Assembly (NCBI GenBank): GCA_008694505.1
Contig: VZDJ01000868.1
Location: forward strand, 236,263 to 300,262
Reading direction: 5' to 3'
DNA length: 64,000 bases
Origin: Cyanoderma ruficeps
Lineage: Eukaryota > Chordata > Aves > Passeriformes > Timaliidae
Position numbers and translations under genes: made by a program. How positions within the stretch are numbered: position 1 is the stretch's first letter; each line of letters begins with the position of its first letter. Positions 38,601 to 52,310 of this stretch are shown piece after piece. The notes under the pieces were generated by a model. That model searched no databases. It was not told the origin of the DNA and saw only the letters and a program-made list of their open reading frames with translations.

Positions 38601-40600
38601 GAGGAGCTGCTGTCCTGCAGGGATGGAAGGTGCAGCTCCAGGCCGGCTGGGGCTGGCCAGGATGAGTGGGCAGGCTGCTGCTGTCTGTGCAGACACTGAC
38701 CAGATCCCCAAAGGGAGTGTGTGCTTCAAGCTGCCAGCCCCTTGCTGCAATCATGATGGATTCATGGTCATGTACACCCTACTGAGGCTGGCAGAAATCT
38801 ACTGGAGAGGAGGAGACTCTTGCTCTCTCTGGTGGGAGTAGGGGAGCCTGAGCCATTATCAGGAGGCTTTTGACTGTGGTGTCCCCTTGCAAATGAGCAG
38901 TGTGCAAGACAGGCACCTTCAGAGACTGTCACAGCACCTGCAGTGTCCAGTGGCATTCATCCTTCCCAGCTTGTACCTGCTGCCATCAAATCCCTGTACC
39001 CCACCTGTCTGTGTCCTTCACACAATCATCAGGGTCCTCCCCAACTCCCGGGGGAGAAATTTAAGAAATTAAGAAATAAGCAATTTTGTATTGGTCTCTT
39101 CCAATTATCATGCTGTTTGATTAGAAAAGAGGGAAAAATCTCTACACAGGAACTCGGACAAATGCTGTCCAAAATATGACCATGGGAACCCACCCATGTA
39201 CTGGAGTGCTGTGGGCACCAGGCTGGGGAGCTGAGCACTGCTCTGGCACCCTGGTACTGCTGCTCGTGGGGTGGCTCAGAGGTACAGCTCCTCCAGTGCC
39301 ACTGAAGCAACTCCAACTGAGCAAATTTTACTGCTCTCATCACAAAATATCACTGCAGCTACAAGCTCTTCAGTTGAGGCTGCACATACCTCATGGACTG
39401 CTGCAAAGCCCAGTTAAATTAAGAAATTGTGAGCTCAATAATGGTCTGGAGGAAGCAGCAATTATGTATCTATTGTCTGATTGCTGCTTTTTTTGCAGCA
39501 GGCATGGCTCCTTGACTTTAGGCCTATGGAATCTTCCCATTAATAGTAGTTTTAAATGGTCAAGAGGTTACAGCAGTAAGGAATGTTAGCAAAAAAATGT
39601 CTCTGTGGAGTTTAAACAACCAGTATTTTAGGCAGGGCTTGGTGGGTTACTGTCCCTGCACAAACAACTAGAATGTGAGAGTCTGGGCTGGGAAATACTT
39701 AAACTGTTTGGAAAAACTTGTTTTGTGCAGCTTGAGAGTGTCCCTGGAGGCTGTGGCCCGATGCCATGACTCCTGGTAAAGGCTGGGCTGCAGTAACAAT
39801 GAAGCTTTTATGGGGAAGCTGGAGAACAATCAGAAACTTTTTGGTCCCAAGGGATTATGGGGAGGGGAGTTCCTGGGTTCATGATGTCTGGCACATAATG
39901 CACATTTCCACCAGGATTTGGGGTGTTCTATGGCATGCAAGGTATGCAAGTTGCTAAATGTGTTTTCAATTTTGCTGTGTTGTGCTGTCTTTCTTGGGTG
40001 ATCATTTTCCCTTCAGTGTAGCCAGAAGACAAGATGGGTTTGTGGCACAAGGGGAGAAGTGTATTTGTCTCACAAGCAGTACTGGCCTATGAAGAGCTCA
40101 TCTCTGATTCTCCAGCACGCTCCAGTCTGGGTGGCTGCAGGATATTCACTAATTAAACTTCCTCTAGGATAAAGTGTCCTGAACAGAAAGGCATCTCTGA
40201 TGGACCTCCTTACCAGAGTGATCAGAAGAGTGTACACAGAAACTCAGTCATTATTGCTATGGATTAGCGTTTGCGTGCTACAGCAATAGGTCTGCTAAGT
40301 CACCGAAGTCTCCACTCCATCAGTGCTACAGCAGTAATTCAGGTTTTCTTGAAAGAAATCGCACTGCTGGTAATTAATCTGAGGCCTTTGTGACAGAAGA
40401 GAAAGCATTTCCTTTTAGACAGACTCTCACTACTAATGGTGTTCGCTGCTGGAAAAAACACGGCAGGAGGGACCCTAAAGCCAAAGGAGAACTTCAGCCC
40501 TGAGGGCTGAACTGCCGCTATATGTCCCATCTGGTTCAGAAACATTAAACTGACCCATTGAAATGTATGAAACCATTCCTGTAGATTTCAGTAGACCTGG
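32601..40600. other. Unique sequence, no gene assigned
   Basis: No named repeat was recognised. Weak exon-like segments were seen, such as minus 34759-34830 ending SSKNVILSQSKCF and plus 38214-38300 after the acceptor TTATTATCTTTGCAG, but neither is convincing. Local GC-richer patches at 36.4-37.7 kb and 38.6-39.4 kb produce overlapping frames on both strands without protein character. Confidence 0.5.
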
Positions 40601-40603
40601 GCA

Positions 40604-40944
40604 GGGAGCACACAGACGTGAGGAGCACACAGAGCTGAGGAGCACAGAGAGGTGAGGAGCACACAGACGTGAGGAGCACACAGAGGTGAGGAGCACATAG
40701 ACATGAGGGGCACACAGGATGAGGAGCACTCAGGATGAGGAGCACACAGACGTGAGGAGCACACAGAGGTGAGGAGCACACAGAGGTGAGGGGCACACAG
40801 AGGTGAGGGGCACACAGACGTGAGGAGCACACAGGATGAGGAGCACACAGAAGTGAGGAGCACAGAGAGGTGAGGAGCACACAGAATGAGAAGCACACAG
40901 AATGAGAAGCACACAGAATAAGGAGCACACAGAGGTGAGGGGCA
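40604..40944 (+). repeat. Minisatellite, 17 bp unit, about 20 copies
   Basis: The unit is GAGGAGCACACAGACGT with variants ending GAGGT, GAGCT, GAAGT or the 16 bp form ending GGAT or GAAT. About 20 consecutive units can be counted. Neither repeat form contains a stop codon in the minus frames, so minus-strand open frames of 161 and 211 residues rich in CSS/LCAPH/VLLTS run through it. These are repeat translations, not genes. Higher-order mixing of 16 and 17 bp units suggests unequal exchange or slippage. Confidence 0.95.
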
Positions 40945-43900
40945 GGCAGCCCAGCTGGCAGGGCAGTCAGCCCCGGGAGCTCCAGGGCAGGGCAGGGCCG
41001 TGCCCTGTGCCCTGCACACACATGCCAGGACAGCAGAGGGCTGGGTAAACATTGCCCTTGTTTGCTTGGGCAAGGGGAGTGAGCCCAGGAGTGAGGAGCT
41101 TGCGAGTAATTCTCTTTTTTTAGATTACAGGAATGCGAGTACCAAGCTGATACTGCCTGAATATTGTAGGATTGATTCAATGTGTTTTATTGCTGCTCCC
41201 TTTCCTTTCTCGGGACTCTCAAGGAAGTGAGCCAGTGACAAGTGGGCTGGCTTGCTGATTGGATTCCCCTGCCAGAATCCCCTTATCCCCATTTTGTGCA
41301 TCTTCCCCCATCATTTGCTGAGGTTTAACCTCAGGCCTGCTTCCAGTTTGGAAATACTGAATGGCCCTTAATGACAGCAGCACAAACAAAACCCTATAAA
41401 GGCAAGATTTGTTATTTACATGGGGTTAATTACCACATCAAGCATGTTTATTCACTTCTTTAATAAATTCTTAAGACAGGAACATGTACTAGCTTGACCA
41501 GATTCATCTGTGCATATATTTTTCTTGTAGCCATTTTTGCAAATCTCTATGTGCAAGATAGAAAGAGGCAAGGGATGCCCATTATTTAGGCAATAACGCA
41601 TGAGCTGTGTGCTTTTCTGCCTGAAATGGCAGTTACTTCAGATCTGGCACATAATTGACTTTATCAATACTTCTGTTGCCTTTTTTTAAAAAAGGAAATG
41701 AGTAGATCATAAATGAGTGTTAACTACAGCAGTATGATCTGTTGCTCTGACATCCACTTGCCACAGGAGGAATGTGAAGTCTATGTGTGTTTCTACTAAA
41801 CTAAAAAGACCTGATCATTATATTCATGAGATGAAAAATCTGCAGTGGCAGATGTTGGTGCAAGCCCAGGATTTGTGATGTAAAGCTGTGCTCCTGTGAG
41901 GGTCCTACAGAGTTCATCATTTTTTTAGATATTACTGATGATGACAAGTTGAAGATTCACACCATCAATTTGAATTAATGGCTTGGTTTCATCAGTCTCA
42001 TTTTCTGATGGAGAGAGGTGATCAGTGGCCTCTGGTTTTAGGTGATGAATCACTTGAATAACTCTGTGGGGACCAGTATTATTAGACACTGCATCCCATT
42101 CAATTGCATTCTGATATACTCAGATGGCAATTTGGTTTCCTCAGCTGTTGATTCAAGTGTAGCTTCAGCCACCTTCTAGGTTTTCAGTGGTCACACCTGT
42201 AAGGTTGACTACAGTGTCCCTGATTTCCTAGGAGATCAGGCTCAGCAATGGCTCAGCGCTGTGCTGGATGGCAGCCCTCTGCCATTCCTTAGGAATTTGT
42301 ATCAGACAGAACATTTTGTGCAATGCAGAAGATTTTGTCACCTTCAGTCAAAGGAAGCTGTTGATGTTAATGCCTAAAGGTAATGTGAGACAAGGCAAGC
42401 TCTTTAGAACACACATTGTGCCATTGATGTACGCAGTACAGTAAATACAAAAAACAAAGAGTCCACTGTAGTATTCACCCTCACTGCAAATGCGTTAGCA
42501 AAATAGGATTATTTGCAATCAAATAAAATAGTCCTGCTTTTAGGCAGAAATCCTGGGTGTTCAGTGAAATGTGCTCCTCAAGGTTTTTACCATTTATCAA
42601 CACCAACACATTCCTCCCCATTTTTTTTTATCCCTTCCATTAATAGTTAAGAAAAACCTAGGGAAAACAAACACTCTATTCCTGATTGTTTATTCACCAG
42701 TCTCTTAGGAACCATAATTACGTCTCCCAGGAATTGTGTTTTATCATACTGTATATCTTAAAGAGCCACTTTAGGTAAAATAACAAGGAGTGCCTTATGA
42801 AGGAAAATTGGATTAATTTTAAGACTTTTTTAACCCTCTGAAGAATGGCTCTTTGTTTACTTCTTTAGTGCATGTGGCAACTTGCCCAAGTAAATACTAT
42901 GCTGCATAAATACCAGAGATTGGTATTTATGATATTACATAAACACACTGTGAATAATGAGTCATTGTAACAGTGAAGAAGAACATGAGCAACATACATT
43001 GCAGTCAATGCACTATTCCTCATCACAGTATTAAGTGGCACTGGAGCATTGCAGTACAGAATGACACTGAGAGCAGAGAGGAAAAAACCTACAGCACTGC
43101 TTAGCACATCAGAGTTTACTAAACAAAACAGAAAACAGCCAAAACAGGAATTTGGTGAGGGTAAGAAACACAGTGTGTGAATCATCAATAGGCAGGGGTG
43201 AGGAATCAGGGGTTGGGTATATTTTGGGGTTGATTGGCACAAGGCTCATCTATGCTGAAGTAGCTCATTCTGCTGTAACAAGGAGCTGAGCCCTCAGGGC
43301 TCATTCTCCTGACCCACAGTGATACAGGTCTGCCTGTGGCAGCAGGATGTCAGTACCAGTTCTTCACTCACAGAGCCACCTTTCAAATTTCTGGAGTCTT
43401 ATTTTCTCCAGCTATAGTTTCATTAAATATTTGCCTGCACTTAGCAAAATTCTGTGTCTGCAAGGATTTGCGTGAACAGAAATGTTACCGTGCCACACTT
43501 TGCATTACTGCCAAATTATCTGACTCCTCTGCTCCTTTTCATACCTGAAAAATCAAAACCCTAAAGGGAAGATCTGTATGCCAGACCTTCTCTTTTAAAG
43601 CTAGCAGGGTATTAACAACTTTATTTTTCAAATCCATCTTGTAGTCTGTCTCATCCAAACAGGGGAAAAAAAAAAAGCCCCAAACAAAAATGTAAACATT
43701 CAAGTCCTCAAAGGTCCACTGAACCCCCCCCTTTTCAAAAGGATGATAAAAATTGCCACCCGTAATAAAGCACAAGCCTAAAAGCATGCTTTTAAAAAAA
43801 ATATTCCTCCTTCCCTGGAGCAGTCACAGTCCTTGAGGAACAGCAGAGAACTCCCAAAGGTAGAGCATATCCACAAAGAAGGTGGTTGATCCTCCTAAAA

Positions 43901-46190
43901 TCCAGAAGTTTGGGGTTGCACTATGCTGAGTGCACCTCCCTCCCTGAGTGTGGGTTTTCACATTGTGAAAGAGGGGTGGTTCCTTGTGTTTGCTGTCAAA
44001 AATGGGCATTTTCAGGTGTCAATAAAGGGATGAATTGAGGAATATCCCTGGTCTCCCAGCTCTCCCACCTGAGAAGACCGCAGTGGATATCCCCAGTGGT
44101 CTGGTGAAGTTCATGGGTTTATGGAAACCTCTATTACTACATGGTTAGTAGTTGTTTATTGTGGTTATTAAACAGAACCTTATTCCTCGATTTTTTTTTC
44201 CTGATTTTACTTCTTTAGTCAAACACTGGGCTCAAACAGAGCTGTGTTCTGATGCTCTGGGTGCCACAGCAATTCCATCCCACATACAAGGCCTTACCCG
44301 ATGACTGGAGCAGTCATTGAATTTTTTTTCCCTTGTGCTTTACAGATTTTGTACAAAATAGGAGGAGACACAGGTGATGGGAGAGCAGAAGGCTGCTGGT
44401 CTGCAAGGAGTAATGTTTAGAGGATGTGTTCTGGGCGAGGACCCAAATACATTGCAAGATTTGACAAGGCATTGCTAACAAGTCTGGGAATGGCTGGGAT
44501 GCCCTCTGTGCTGTTCTGGATGGCAGAGGATTTATGCCTGGGCCACTTGCAGACAGCTGCCTGAAGCAGTGCAGGTCCAGGCAGAAAGTTACACCTTCAA
44601 GGTTTCTATTTCCTATTTTCCCAGGAAAAAAATGAAGCAGTAATGTCTATTGGCAAAGTTACAAGAACAAGAAACACAGTCAACTTTCAAATTCAATCAC
44701 AGTTCCATTTTGTATTTTAGTATTATTAAATCAGCAGCACTGCCCAAAGCCTTCAGTTTCATGGTGTATGGTGCTCTTCAGACATGTAGTGGGATATTGT
44801 GCCAAGACATCCCCCCTTTGTTTGGATTTTGAAGCCATTTCTTAAACTAGCAGTTATCTCAAAACACATATTGAGACCTGTCCCAGGCAACTTTAATCTG
44901 AATTCTTTCCTCATGTTTCTTGGGGTTTTCTGTTCTCAGTTCCTGGGAGCCTGGGTGGTGAGGTGGCAGACTGAGGTCAGCACCAAATCCTGATAACAAG
45001 CAAAGCCCACCCAAGCCCCACAGAAATCAGTGGGAAGACTTGGGTGGACAAAAGTAATTTTGACAAGGTCCAGAGATACTAAGAAAATAACAAAGGGGAC
45101 AGAAAGAAATAGATTGGTCAACTTTGGGGGGGGGGCGGGTCATTCCTGATGTCTTTTAAAAGGAATAAGCATATGACCTTTGTTACAAATTTATCTGAGA
45201 AGTTGTGTTCCCAGTCAGCTGTGTCATAGCAATGTTCCTGTGTGATGAAGGCAGAGTTTACAAGTTTAAAATTGCTTTTTCAGTGTAGTTCATTACAGGG
45301 AACTGTGAGTCACCAATCTTCTCTGCAACATGCTGCTCCGCTTGGCATAGAGGCATTCATACACTCAGCATAAGCATGAGGGTCACACTAACAAAGAATG
45401 ATGGCACTGCTTAAATTAGGTTGGTTATTTATTCATTTAAATGTATGCAGATCTGAAACAGCTTCCACACCTCTGATTAGTTTGTAACATTTGTTCTGTC
45501 CTGTCTTGTTCTTTAGTTTTGCACCCTTTCACTGACAATTGCTTTGGAAACACAGACCTCTGTAGTACCTATTGAAGAAGAAAACAGGCAAGAGACTGCT
45601 TTTCATTATTTCTGCATGAGTAAACTGCACACCCAGCACCTCAGCACTCACTTTGCCTGTAGAAATGCACATGAAAAATACTGTTCCAAGCAAAGTGTAT
45701 CTAGGTGGGCCTAGTCCACAGGCAGAACTTACAATTCATTTTAGATTTTAACCTTTTCAGAAGTTTAGCTGCCTAAACAAGGCCATTATGTTTTGGCTCC
45801 TGGCCCCAGCTCTTGCTGCACAAGTATCCATGTGATTGCAGAACAGAGAGAAGAATGATGCAAACTGAGCATATAACACTTGCTGAAATGGCTTAGAAGA
45901 GGATCTTATAACTTGAAGATGGTATCGTGGCTCCTCAGTGGTCCTGCTTCCTTCTGCCACTCCCCACAAATGCAAACAAAGCAAATTCTCTCTCCCAATT
46001 TCACCTGCTTTTTTTCTTTTTTTCGTACAACAACTGGCGTTCTTCAGACATCTTTTCTGTTATTTTTCAAAGACCTTTTCTGATATTTTAGTTTATTTTG
46101 AAAACAAGAAGGTAAATGAATCTGCAAACTAGACATGGTCAAGTGTTTAATTGAAGTTGTATGACAGGTGAGAAGTTGGCATCCAGTTAC
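40945..46190. other. Unique sequence, no gene assigned
   Basis: No exon, RNA gene or named repeat was recognised. A run of ten G followed by CGGG lies at about 45126-45139. The interval 41.3-42.9 kb is AT-rich with scattered TAAT motifs. The 125-residue minus frame at 42865-43242 is Cys/Leu-rich but has no motif or splice context that supports it. Confidence 0.5.
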
Positions 46191-46246
46191 CAAAGCAAGA
46201 GACTTGTCTCTTTCTTTGGCCAGTTCAGTATCAGATTTTGGGGATC
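46191..46246 (-). CDS. Candidate internal exon, 56 bp, unknown protein
   Basis: On the minus strand the acceptor AATTATATTTTTCAG precedes 56 bases and the donor GTAACT follows. In the open frame it encodes SPKSDTELAKERDKSLAL, a charged helix-like segment. It would enter after the first base of a codon and leave in phase 0, which is the phase in which the terminal exon at 31828-32076 begins. The linkage is only a phase agreement. The same frame is open for 114 codons, so the splice boundaries are not independently proven. Confidence 0.25.
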
Positions 46247-49200
46247 CTGAAAAATATAATTGCTGTATAGAAGAGAATATGTCTCCCCTGTATCTCAGCT
46301 GTGCTGAAGGGTAAGAATGGTTCATATTAAGGATTTTCTCCTCCCTAGATAATGTTTGTTTCAAACTATTTAAAGATTTTCGCATCAAAATAATGCATGG
46401 ACCACATCCACAAATATATTACATTAAGATGAGACGTGTAGTTACGGATATATTTAGAAAGGGAACAATGCAAAATTATTTAGTTGAATTTTGTACAGTT
46501 CTGCATAGAGTGAAACCTCATTAAAATGAAAAATTGCATTTTAATTCTACAATTCAATAAATCCCCAGCAAGGCACACGCTGCCAGCACCTGAGGAGCTG
46601 AGAGCTCCCCCAGGCAGAAAGTGGTGGCTGCAGAGGAGGTGCTGGTAAGTCAAGGGCTCTGAGGCTGGAACACACTGTGCCTGTGTGGCCATGGCCCACA
46701 TCAGACCTTCACCCAAGCTATGGAAACTCCATCCTTCCCTGCAGTCAGAGGGCAGGAGTGTCACCATTCCTGCCACCCACTGCCTGACAGCAAGGAGGGG
46801 CAGGGATGGGCCAACATTCAGGTTTTGTAGTGGCATCATCCATTGTCACCTGCCCTGTTCCAGCTGGGACAGGAGCCACTGATCCACTTCCCTGCTCTGC
46901 CTGCCCCTGCTCCCACTGCTATGGTGCATCCAGCAGCCCAGGGCACCATCCATTCCATCCCCCACAGCTCACTGAGAACATTTGGCCTTGGCTTTGCACC
47001 TCTGTGGGCTCCTGGCTCCTTTTCTTTCAGCCAGATATCTGCTTGGACATAGGGCTCAAAGTGCCCCAGACTGACTGCAGGTGAAAGAAAAATGCACATG
47101 AGAATCTCACTGACAACAGGCAGACTGATGATTGTGTTGTCTGTTATATTTATGTATTTCACCTTTCCTGATATTCCTTCTAATTTCTGGGATCTGATAG
47201 GATTGTGTTCTTGAGTTTCTAAATAGAAATATGCTAAAAAAATACTATTTCACCCAATGGTCCACAGTCTGTCCTTTCTTATGCAGATGTCTGTGAAATT
47301 AAGTACATTTTGGCATAAGACCTTTAGACTTAGCATGTTTATTTTCCCACTCCACAGAAGCTACTGTTTCTCTGCACCATTAAGGATTTGCCCCATCTCT
47401 GTTATACAGCTCACCTGTCCAATTCATGATAAAATTTTTACTGCAGAGTATCTGAAGAAAAGCTTAGTACCAAAAGGTTCCATGTAAAAAAAAGTACTCA
47501 GCTACTTGGTAGCTGTACAAGAGATGTGGTGTCAGAGACGTGTAAGAGCAGCCACAGATAATAAACTGCATAATAATCTGGATAATAAACTACAGCAATG
47601 TCCTGGATAGCTGATACAGTTGATATTGCTGAAAATACCAGAACCTCCAGCCTTTGGACAGTAGTTAGATGCTTCATCATGCAATGCCACAAGCATCAGT
47701 GCATTTAAGGATAACATTCTTAGTGTACTCAGGTGTATCATTCACAGAATATTTTCTATAAAATCAGTAGTTTATTCTAGGAAAAAAGATCTCGGTATTC
47801 TTGTCAGATACCTCCAAGTGAATCACTAGTCACTCTTGCTCACTGATGAGATCAACTGATTTTTTCCCAGTCACCACATGCTTCAAATTCAACCTGTGAT
47901 CTGAAGAAAACAGGCAGTCTATGCTCTCTCATTTTCATCAGTGTGCTAATAAGGATTCTGCAATTGGATCTTATCTGACAAGATGATTAATTACATTGTT
48001 GCACGAGTGCAAATAGAACTCAGGTCCATTTTCCATCCCTGCATTTGGCTCTCCACGTAGTGAAGGTTTTTTGGTTTGTTTGTAAAAAGTGTGCATCCTG
48101 AAACTGGATCCGTTGATCAAATTCCATTTTTTACCACTTCTAGAACCTTAACTACCTTTTTTTAAGAAAACTGAGATCAGCCTCATTGATGATATTGCAT
48201 GAGTCAGAGACATGTTGGACTAGAAGGGTGATAGCTGCTCTCCTGCAGCCACAGGCACTCAGTGAGGATTATTTATGTGCCATCATTAATGGAACATGCT
48301 CAGACTTGAAGGACTAGTGCTGACCTTCCCTTGCTAGCTAATCATTTATACACTCCTTGTTTTGAGTGCTCCACCTTAAGGTTTCTCATGACTCACTTTC
48401 TCTCTGCAGTGAACAAATAAATGCTGAAGGACACTGTACACTTCCAAGTGTGTAACCTGTCCCTTCACACTCTGAGCAGCAGAAGCTCTCCAGGCAGCAG
48501 TGCTATTTATTGTGGTGTGGCCTCAGAGAAACAGGACTTAGAGAGCTGAGAGGAAGGTGGTGTTCTGGTTTTAGGCCTCTCTTGATGAATGTCAACCCAA
48601 TACTCTCACAGGTGCTGAGAGGAAAGGATGAAGGCCCTCTGCCTTTTGGAGTCAGGGAGGTTGCACATTTATAGTTCACCCTCCAAACAGGGAACCCCAA
48701 ATATTCAGACAGATTACCTTGACCATAGCCCAAGGCTTATTGAAACAAAATGAAACCTGATTATATCTCATAGGGATGTGTATATATAATATAAACCATA
48801 TATGACATATATAATATCTACAACATAATATACAATTTGTTATGGTATATTTGCAGTTCTACTTTATCTAAGCATTTTACATTAGGTGGGTATATATGCA
48901 TGTTACCCATCTATCCATATATCCACGCACATATATATGTGTGTGTTTATAAACACACCTCCTTTAAACCATTTTTGTTCATTGTATATGGCTGAGAGTT
49001 CTTAAGGTGACCCACGGAATGGGCACTGGCAGTTTTGTGTCTGCAGGGAACTGTAAATCGAGCAGAGATATTCCTGGATTCTTCAGACCAAAAGACACTC
49101 AGCTGCAAGGGATGCAAGGGACTCATCCTCTCAGCAGTGACTGGGGCATTTGCTGAGTGGGGGTTCTCATGCTGACATCCCCACTCCCCTCACTCTGCTT

Positions 49201-49840
49201 TTAGGAAAAATAAACAGTAAGTAGTTGCAAATGCTTTGAACATATGAGGAGTGTACAAGGGTGAATATTAATAATACGTTGTGGAATATAGCAATAATGG
49301 AAAAGAATCAATATTGCCATTAATAAGACATACAGCAGTTCACAAAGATACTAGTGAGCCTGAGAAACCCAGTGGAAGCAGATATGAGAGGACACAGGTA
49401 CGAGAGTGTGCAAGGAAGTTCCATCTTGGCTTTGTCCTTCCCTTGGGGAGCTCTTCCCCAGGAAGCATTGCAGGGAAGCAATGGGTGAGAAGGCTTCCTC
49501 CAAAGAGAGCTTATCTGCCTGGAGCAGGGTTGGTTTGGCTGTGAGGTCAGAAGCAGAGGGAAGGGAGGAACATCTTTTGGTTTACATTCAGCAGAAGTTG
49601 TGGGGCTGGAGCTTAATTCTAAGGGCTTGTGATGGGCCTAAATGGGTGGGGAGCACACCAAAATGTCATTGCAAAGGAGGGAGATGTGATCTGACATGCT
49701 GAGAGCACTGCTGCCCTCATGGTCCCTGGGTGAGACACATCTCATGGGATGGAGCTTCAGCACAGCAGCCACAGGGGAGAAGTAGGGCACTAGGGGTTGG
49801 TCCAGTATGAGGGAGTGACTTCAGCTGCAGGGCTGGGATG
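46247..49840. other. Unique sequence with a TA-rich microsatellite patch
   Basis: Mostly unique AT-rich sequence. At 48778-48835 and 48889-48950 there are degenerate TATA/ACATA and ATATATGTGTGTG runs. No convincing gene was found. GC-richer frames at 46480-47160 are open on both strands and look fortuitous. Confidence 0.5.
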
Positions 49841-49906
49841 CAGAGGAGGATGTGGTTCTTTTCATTCCTTCCCCCTGTCCCATTGTTTCCTTTCCAGGCA
49901 CACACG
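49841..49906 (+). repeat. Local direct duplicate, copy 1
   Basis: The segment beginning near GAGGAGGATGTGGTTCTTTT and ending near the CACACACG is similar to 50831-50895 in the same orientation, roughly 1 kb away, at about 75-80% identity by eye. It does not match a repeat family I know. It could be an old local duplication or two members of a dispersed repeat. Confidence 0.5.
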
Positions 49907-50830
49907 AAATCCTCCTCTGCCGCTCCCAGCTCAACTTTTCTCCTCTCTTTGGCTTTTTGTCCTTTCTCTGTTTAGAGCCAAGCTCACCAGTACCCACACC
50001 CAGTGCAGTGGGGATTTGCCCATACTGAGTTAAATTTGCCTCTTTTTTTTCTTTTTTTTTTTCTGTTTCTCCCTATCTGGGACCCATATGTTGAGCAAAA
50101 CAATTATAAATGGGATTAGTTCATAACTTTGGCATGGGGCAGCAGGAGGCAGGGCCAGAAATGGGTTCCTCAGAAAAGGTTGTATTTCACAGCTGTGCCC
50201 ATTTCTTGTGCTGGGCATGGCTGTGAATTTCATGAATTTACAGTGTGATCCCAGCACAAGGCTGCACACTGGAGCCCAGAGTATGAGTCTCCTCCCTGTC
50301 AGCCAGGAAGGTGCTGGAAAGGCCTGGGAGTCATGAGAACACAGTCAGATCTTGCCTGCCTGGGATATAAAGGACATGACCTGTCCTGCCATCAGCTTTA
50401 AGAGCCAAACTCTCCCTGGCTTCAGAGGACACTTTATGTGTGTGTAAGGAACCGTGGCAAGGTCAGGGCTAGATTGCTTCACATCACCAAAATATGAATT
50501 CATAGGTTCAACCTCGAGCAAGGGTTGTGCAACAAAACTAAATGGAATAATATAAAATCTGGGAACTGGAATGGACTGTAATATTACACCAACAGCCTCA
50601 CAGGAAAATGACACACAGATTAATGCAGTCAAATTAATCAGAGATTTTTATTTTTTTAATCACAGACATGACCTTAAAGCTTTCCTTTGCATGCTAAAGA
50701 TACCCCCTTTGACACTGAGGTGCATTGCAGAACTGCATCTTTTCATGGAAGTTTGCAGGCAACCTGCCAGTGCTGTGCAAACAGAGAAATTTATGGTCTT
50801 TCAGGTACAAACAGGCATGATTTGTGGTCT

Positions 50831-50895
50831 GCAGGAGGATGTGGTTCTTTCCATTCGTTCTCCCTGTCCCCTTCTAAGCCTTCCAAAGCACACAT
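50831..50895 (+). repeat. Local direct duplicate, copy 2
   Basis: This partner of the segment at 49841-49906 shares GGAGGATGTGGTTCTTT, the CATTC/CCCTGTCCC core and a final CACACATG. The flanks do not match obviously, so the duplicated unit appears to be short. Confidence 0.5.
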
Positions 50896-52310
50896 GAGCA
50901 TGGCTCAGCAGTGTAATTGTCCCAGGTCTGGTCACCCGGGACACTCAAGGTCACTTACGTACCTTCAGCAAAAAGAAGTAAAACTTCCATAAGCACAATA
51001 TATTAATCATCCTGCAAAATACTATGTTGGCCTCAGTGGTATAACTCAAGATGTCCAGCGACTGTAGGTTTTATTCTTATTTCTGCTACCGAATCTGTGC
51101 TCTTTTGTTACTTACAATAATTTAAAACTCTGTAGACACGGAAAAGTTTGTAAACCGGGAAAATTCCTCCCTCTCAATTGGAAAAGTATTTCTCCATACT
51201 GATCTTGCACCAAAACAACCAGTATTCACCCCGAAAATGGACCTGATTCTAAGTTCTTGTGCTCTGCTGAGTTAATACATCTCTCCAGATGGGTGCAGAC
51301 AGCCCAGAACTTGCTTTGCTGGCAGTCTGTGAGGTTTGGATGTGCTCCACAGCCGTGTTCACAGCACCGCGCCCCAGCTGGAGAACACCAGGCTCACCAG
51401 GCAACTGCAGAGCAACACTGATCACAAACCTCCTCGGGTCTGGCAGTGATGAGCAGAACTGCTCCGTGATCTGGGGCCACACGTCACCACATGACCGTGC
51501 TCAGGTGTGCAGTCAGCTGCCTTCCATGTCGTGATATTAAAAACATTAAAAATTAAAGCCACGTCGAATCCAAGGTGTGCTGGAATGGGTGTGACAAAGT
51601 GACAAATGCAGTGATTTATAATGAAGCAGTGATTTATAGCCCCACTCTTTTGACTGTTTTCTGTCAGCTCAGAGAGAAGGATTTGTGGGATCCGTATTGA
51701 GCCCCTAGCTCATGGCATTATTGCTCAGGGACTGTAAACAGGGTAAATTTGGCAACTTTCTAGATATTCTACCTGTAGTAATAACATGAATTCTCTGTGT
51801 ACCAGGGAAGGAGAGAGGAAGGTGTGAAAACTGCTGCATGCACAATGATATTCATGAAATCTTGTGTTTAGTTATTTCATTATCTGCTTGGTAATATGGC
51901 TTTGCTAGCTTCCTCCAGTCAAGGGTCTTAAGATGCCTCATACTAATTCATTGGCGAGCAGTAATATTTTTATTAGTTCAACTGATAGACAAACAAGCTG
52001 AGATTTAAATAGACAAACATATATGGGGCCACAAAGACCTGTCTCCATTTTAAAATAACCTGCAACAAAAGCAGCAATTTTCAATGTTAAATATGGGTTA
52101 AGTGCTACTGTGAGTTCAGGTAACTGGTGCAAGGTCCTTTACTTCTCCAAAAGTACCAGGGGGACAAACAGTGTCCCATTGCTGCTCCAGAAATGCAGGC
52201 TGAAGCACTGAGAGATGGCTTGGCTCTCTTGAGGTTAGCTGCCAGTTTTGAGAAACTAAGTAAACTTTGATCCAAGTTTTTACTAAGGCCATAAAACCAC
52301 GTTTTCTTTC
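50896..52310. other. Unique sequence, nothing recognised
   Basis: No repeat family or convincing exon was seen. Frames at 51249-51534 are open on both strands in a GC-richer patch and show no protein character. Confidence 0.5.

Noticed and set aside
40545..41180. 211- and 161-residue Cys/Ser/Leu-rich proteins on the minus strand
   Set aside because: They are produced by the stop-free minisatellite unit. The 17 bp period shifts frame at each unit, and there is no independent coding evidence.
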